A stretch of DNA of 6,520 nucleotides from Candidatus Aenigmatarchaeota archaeon (GTDB lineage: Archaea > EX4484-52 > B79-G9). The position numbers and the translations under genes were made by a program. The notes below the pieces were generated by a model. That model saw only the letters and a list, made by a program, of their open reading frames with translations, searched no databases and had not been told where the DNA came from. Of the stretch, positions 4,886 to 6,520 are shown piece after piece. Numbering within the stretch: the first letter of the stretch is position 1; the number at the start of each line of letters is the position of its first letter. The DNA lies in contig JAGLIP010000050.1 in NCBI GenBank assembly GCA_023142905.1, positions 1-6,520 on the forward strand, read 5' to 3'.

Positions 4886-5248
4886 ATGGCATTATTGGAT
4901 TTTGAAGTACCGAAGGATGTTGCAGAACAGGTATATACAGCACTTGAAGCTGTTGGTTCTGTAGGAAATATCAGAAAAGGCACAAATGAGGCTACAAAAG
5001 CAATTGAAAGAGGACTTGCAAAGCTTGTTGTAATTGCTGAAGATGTAAGCCCGATTGAAGTTGTTATGCACATGCCTGTGCTTTGCAATGAGAAAAAAGT
5101 ACCTATTGTATCTGTCCCAAGCAGGCAGGAACTAGGGGCTGCTGCGGGTCTTGAAGTATCAACAGCAGCAGTAGCTATTGTTGATGAAGGTAAAGGCAAA
5201 AAGCAAATAGAAGATGTTGTAAAAAAGATAAAAGATCTTTCAAAGTAA
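4886..5248 (+). CDS. rpl7ae: ribosomal protein L7Ae (K-turn binding)
   Basis: L7Ae binds kink-turn RNA in the large ribosomal subunit, in box C/D and H/ACA guide RNPs, and in archaeal RNase P. The protein is full length at 120 residues. The RNA-binding motif GNIRKGTNEATKAIERG (27-43) contains the N-E pair and lysine that contact the sheared G-A pairs. It is followed by the family signature IAEDVSPIEVVMHMPVLCNE (50-69) and VPSRQELGAAAGL (77-89), then a lysine-rich C-terminal helix. The ATG has a strong SD, GGAGG, seven bases upstream, the best in the window and fitting for the first gene of a highly expressed operon. S28e follows nine bases after the stop. The long leader in front may allow autoregulation. 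Confidence 0.97.
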   Translation: MALLDFEVPKDVAEQVYTALEAVGSVGNIRKGTNEATKAIERGLAKLVVIAEDVSPIEVVMHMPVLCNEKKVPIVSVPSRQELGAAAGLEVSTAAVAIVDEGKGKKQIEDVVKKIKDLSK

Positions 5249-5253
5249 GTGAT
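5249..5253 (+). promoter_or_regulatory. GTGAT ribosome binding site of S28e
   Basis: TAA GTGAT TTTT ATG: the site directly abuts the L7Ae stop and lies four bases from the ATG at 5258. The GTG at 5249 is in frame and would add M-I-F to S28e, but it is better read as the SD core than as a start codon. Confidence 0.6.
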
Positions 5254-5257
5254 TTTT

Positions 5258-5452
5258 ATGCCAATACCAGCAAAAGTAATAGCCCTTATGGGGAAGACGG
5301 GCGCTAAAGGCGTTTCACGAGTTAGATGCAAGATTATTGATGAATCTAGCAGAGACAAAGTAATTGTTCGAAATGTCATGGGTCCTGTAAAGGTCGGCGA
5401 CATTCTTATGATACATAAAGCAGACATGGAAACTGCGGGCGTAATCGATTAA
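5258..5452 (+). CDS. rps28e: ribosomal protein S28e
   Basis: This small-subunit protein is shared by archaea and eukaryotes and lies near the mRNA exit region of the 30S subunit. The 64 residues carry the OB-fold core: PAKVIALMGKTGAKG (4-18), RVRCKIIDESSRDK (21-34) and the near-invariant VRNVMGPVKVGDIL (37-50). The C-terminus reads MIHKADMETAGVID. Most family members end in a conserved E-S/T-E-R-E-A-R-R-L/I-R tail, so the tail here is diverged. I place the start at ATG 5258, giving MPIPAKVI; the in-frame GTG at 5249 belongs to the SD. Its place between L7Ae and L24e is the classic archaeal order. Confidence 0.93.
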   Translation: MPIPAKVIALMGKTGAKGVSRVRCKIIDESSRDKVIVRNVMGPVKVGDILMIHKADMETAGVID

Positions 5453-5453
5453 A

Positions 5454-5458
5454 GGTGA
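5454..5458 (+). promoter_or_regulatory. GGTGA ribosome binding site of L24e
   Basis: AAAGGTGAATCAAAATG: the SD starts one base after the S28e stop and lies six bases before the ATG. It matches the GGTGATC segment complementary to the 16S rRNA 3' end better than the sites of the other internal genes. Confidence 0.6.
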
Positions 5459-5464
5459 ATCAAA

Positions 5465-5662
5465 ATGAAGTGTGATTTTTGTAAAGATTCAATAAAAGAC
5501 GGATTCGGTTTGCTTGTAGTCCAGACTGACGGTTCTGTTAAGCATTTTTGCGGTTCCAAATGCGAAAGAAATATGAAACTGAGGAATCCACGAAAAACAA
5601 GATGGACCGGCATCTACAAAAACTTAAAAGCAACCCGATTAGAGCTTGAAAAGAAAAAGTGA
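5465..5662 (+). CDS. rpl24e: ribosomal protein L24e (zinc-binding)
   Basis: L24e is a large-subunit protein that in archaea and eukaryotes contacts the subunit interface. The 65-residue length is typical for archaea. The treble-clef-like zinc site is complete: C3-x2-C6 and C29-x3-C33 (CDFC and FCGSKC). The basic segment with RNPRKTRWTGIYK follows, with a lysine-rich end. The ATG has GGTGA six bases upstream. Its TGA stop overlaps the GTGAT SD of ndk. It is the third gene of the ribosomal operon. Confidence 0.96.
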   Translation: MKCDFCKDSIKDGFGLLVVQTDGSVKHFCGSKCERNMKLRNPRKTRWTGIYKNLKATRLELEKKK

Positions 5663-5663
5663 T
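5659..5663 (+). promoter_or_regulatory. GTGAT ribosome binding site of ndk
   Basis: AAGTGATAAATATG: the L24e stop TGA lies inside GTGAT, and the ATG at 5668 is four bases further on. The same 7-base core AAGTGAT and the same spacing occur before S28e and before the 126-residue PRTase-like gene. Confidence 0.6.
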
Positions 5664-5667
5664 AAAT

Positions 5668-6126
5668 ATGCCCAATAACGAAAAAACACTCATCCTTGTA
5701 AAGCCTGACGGCGTACAGAGAGGTCTTGTCGGGGATATCCTTTCAAGATTTGAGCATAAAGGCCTTAAATTAGTGGCTCTTCGCATGCTACAGGTAACAA
5801 AAAACATGGCGGAAACCCATTACGGCGAACACAAGGGGAAGCCATTCTATAACGGGCTTCTTGATTTTATAACCGCAGCACCTTTGGTTGCAATGGTTGT
5901 TGAAGGAAAAAGTGCTGTAACTGTTGTTAGAAAAATGGTGGGTTCAACAAACCCAGAGGATGCAGCTCCGGGAACAATAAGGCACGATTTCGGCATGCAT
6001 ACCGGAAGAAACCTGATACACGCCTCCGACGCACCCAAAAGCGCTGAAAAAGAAATAAGTCTTTTCTTTGATATAGACCAAGTGGTTGAGTGGAAAAAAG
6101 ACATGGACTATTGGGTATATGAATGA
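5668..6126 (+). CDS. ndk: nucleoside diphosphate kinase
   Basis: Ndk transfers the gamma-phosphate of ATP to nucleoside diphosphates through a phosphohistidine, balancing NTP and dNTP pools in the cytosol. The protein is full length at 152 residues. The N-terminal TLILVKPDGVQRGLVGDIL (7-25) holds the nucleotide-site lysine K12. APGTIRHDFG (100-109) and the active-site signature NLIHASDAP (115-123) follow, with catalytic H118 and the S-D pair. FFDIDQVVEW (133-142) is the usual C-terminal segment. I start it at ATG 5668; an in-frame GTG at 5659 would add M-I-N but forms the SD. It is the fourth gene of the L7Ae - S28e - L24e - ndk operon, an order widespread in archaea. Its stop overlaps the next gene's ATG as ATGA. 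Confidence 0.97.
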   Translation: MPNNEKTLILVKPDGVQRGLVGDILSRFEHKGLKLVALRMLQVTKNMAETHYGEHKGKPFYNGLLDFITAAPLVAMVVEGKSAVTVVRKMVGSTNPEDAAPGTIRHDFGMHTGRNLIHASDAPKSAEKEISLFFDIDQVVEWKKDMDYWVYE

Positions 6127-6520
6127 TGGCTAAGAATATGTTTTCTTTTAAAAAAAATATTGCTAATATGGTTACTGTAAGTAATGCTGTTTTTGGTATT
6201 GCGTCTATTTTTTTTACGATTTTAGGGAATTATTCTTATGCAGCTATTTTAATATTTATGGCAATTGCTTTAGATATTCTTGATGGTGAGATTGCAAGAG
6301 GCTTAAATATCACAAGCGAATTAGGCAGCCAGCTTGACTCCTTATCCGATCTTGTTACATTCGGGATTGCAACCGCGGTGCTTGCTTTCGTTTTTATTTT
6401 TAAAACAAGCATTTTGGGTGCTGTTGTATCTGCAATACTTGTACTTTGCGGAATTTACAGGCTTGCAAGATTCAATGTAGTAAAAAAACAGAAAACATTT
6501 ACAGGTCTTCCGATACCCGC
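6123..6520 (+). CDS. pssA: CDP-alcohol phosphatidyltransferase, PssA type (partial)
   Basis: This membrane enzyme joins a CDP-activated lipid to an alcohol; in archaea the PssA type makes archaetidylserine from CDP-archaeol and serine. The window ends within it after 132 codons. The complete CDP-OH-P signature D-G-x2-A-R-x8-G-x3-D-x3-D spans D54 to D76, preceded by D51 (DILDGEIAR). It is flanked by hydrophobic segments at about 20-50 and 78-113. YRLARFN (112-118) and FTGLPIP (126-132) are features of the serine branch of the family, which is why I prefer PssA over PgsA. The ATG at 6123 overlaps the ndk stop as ATGA; ATG 6126 or 6138 are alternatives, and none has a clear SD. It appears to be cotranscribed with the ribosomal genes. 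Confidence 0.88.
   Translation, partial: MMAKNMFSFKKNIANMVTVSNAVFGIASIFFTILGNYSYAAILIFMAIALDILDGEIARGLNITSELGSQLDSLSDLVTFGIATAVLAFVFIFKTSILGAVVSAILVLCGIYRLARFNVVKKQKTFTGLPIP

Noticed and set aside
4870..5427. 185-codon minus-strand open frame opposite L7Ae and S28e
   Set aside because: It is antisense to two certain ribosomal protein genes and spans their junction; it is a shadow frame.
1..6520. CRISPR array, tRNA or rRNA gene, insertion sequence or integration site
   Set aside because: I found no regularly spaced repeats, no cloverleaf-like segments, no transposase-like frame and no long terminal inverted repeats. The only notable direct repeat is the 20-bp tandem duplication.

Overview
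The window comes from an archaeal chromosome. The evidence is the ribosomal cluster L7Ae - S28e - L24e - nucleoside diphosphate kinase on the right, TATA-box promoters with an A-rich element in front, and GGTGAT-type Shine-Dalgarno (SD) sites. The DNA is clearly AT-rich throughout. The sequence does not fix the lineage; an uncultured euryarchaeal or DPANN-type genome is a guess. Genes are tightly packed and no gap between genes exceeds about 145 bases.

Left third (42-1957, minus strand): a three-gene operon read leftward. The first gene encodes a winged-helix DNA-binding domain fused to an orotate-phosphoribosyltransferase-like domain. The next two encode smaller proteins of the same fold. 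In all three the PRPP-binding loop is altered, and in the two small ones its acidic pair is gone. They look like sensors or pseudo-enzymes rather than catalysts.

Centre (2015-3232, plus strand): two more phosphoribosyltransferases, diverging from that operon across a 57-bp promoter region. One is an orotate phosphoribosyltransferase (pyrE) with an unusual PRPP loop. The other is a Gpt-like purine-type enzyme with an intact loop. An exact 20-bp tandem duplication has doubled the start codon of the second. The locus thus holds five phosphoribosyltransferase-fold proteins in about 3.2 kb and is the best candidate here for an undescribed nucleotide-sensing system.

Next (3366-4742, plus): a 458-residue soluble protein I do not recognise, with its own promoter and SD.

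Right third (4886-6520, plus): L7Ae, S28e, L24e, ndk and the start of a CDP-alcohol phosphatidyltransferase of the PssA type, packed as one operon behind a strong TATA box and a leader of about 80 nt. Gaps are a few bases, and upstream stop codons touch or overlap the next gene's SD. PssA sits where infB often follows ndk in archaea.

Taken together, the locus couples nucleotide salvage or synthesis (PyrE, Gpt-like enzyme, Ndk) and its probable regulator with translation genes. Whether the two halves are functionally linked is inference from proximity only.
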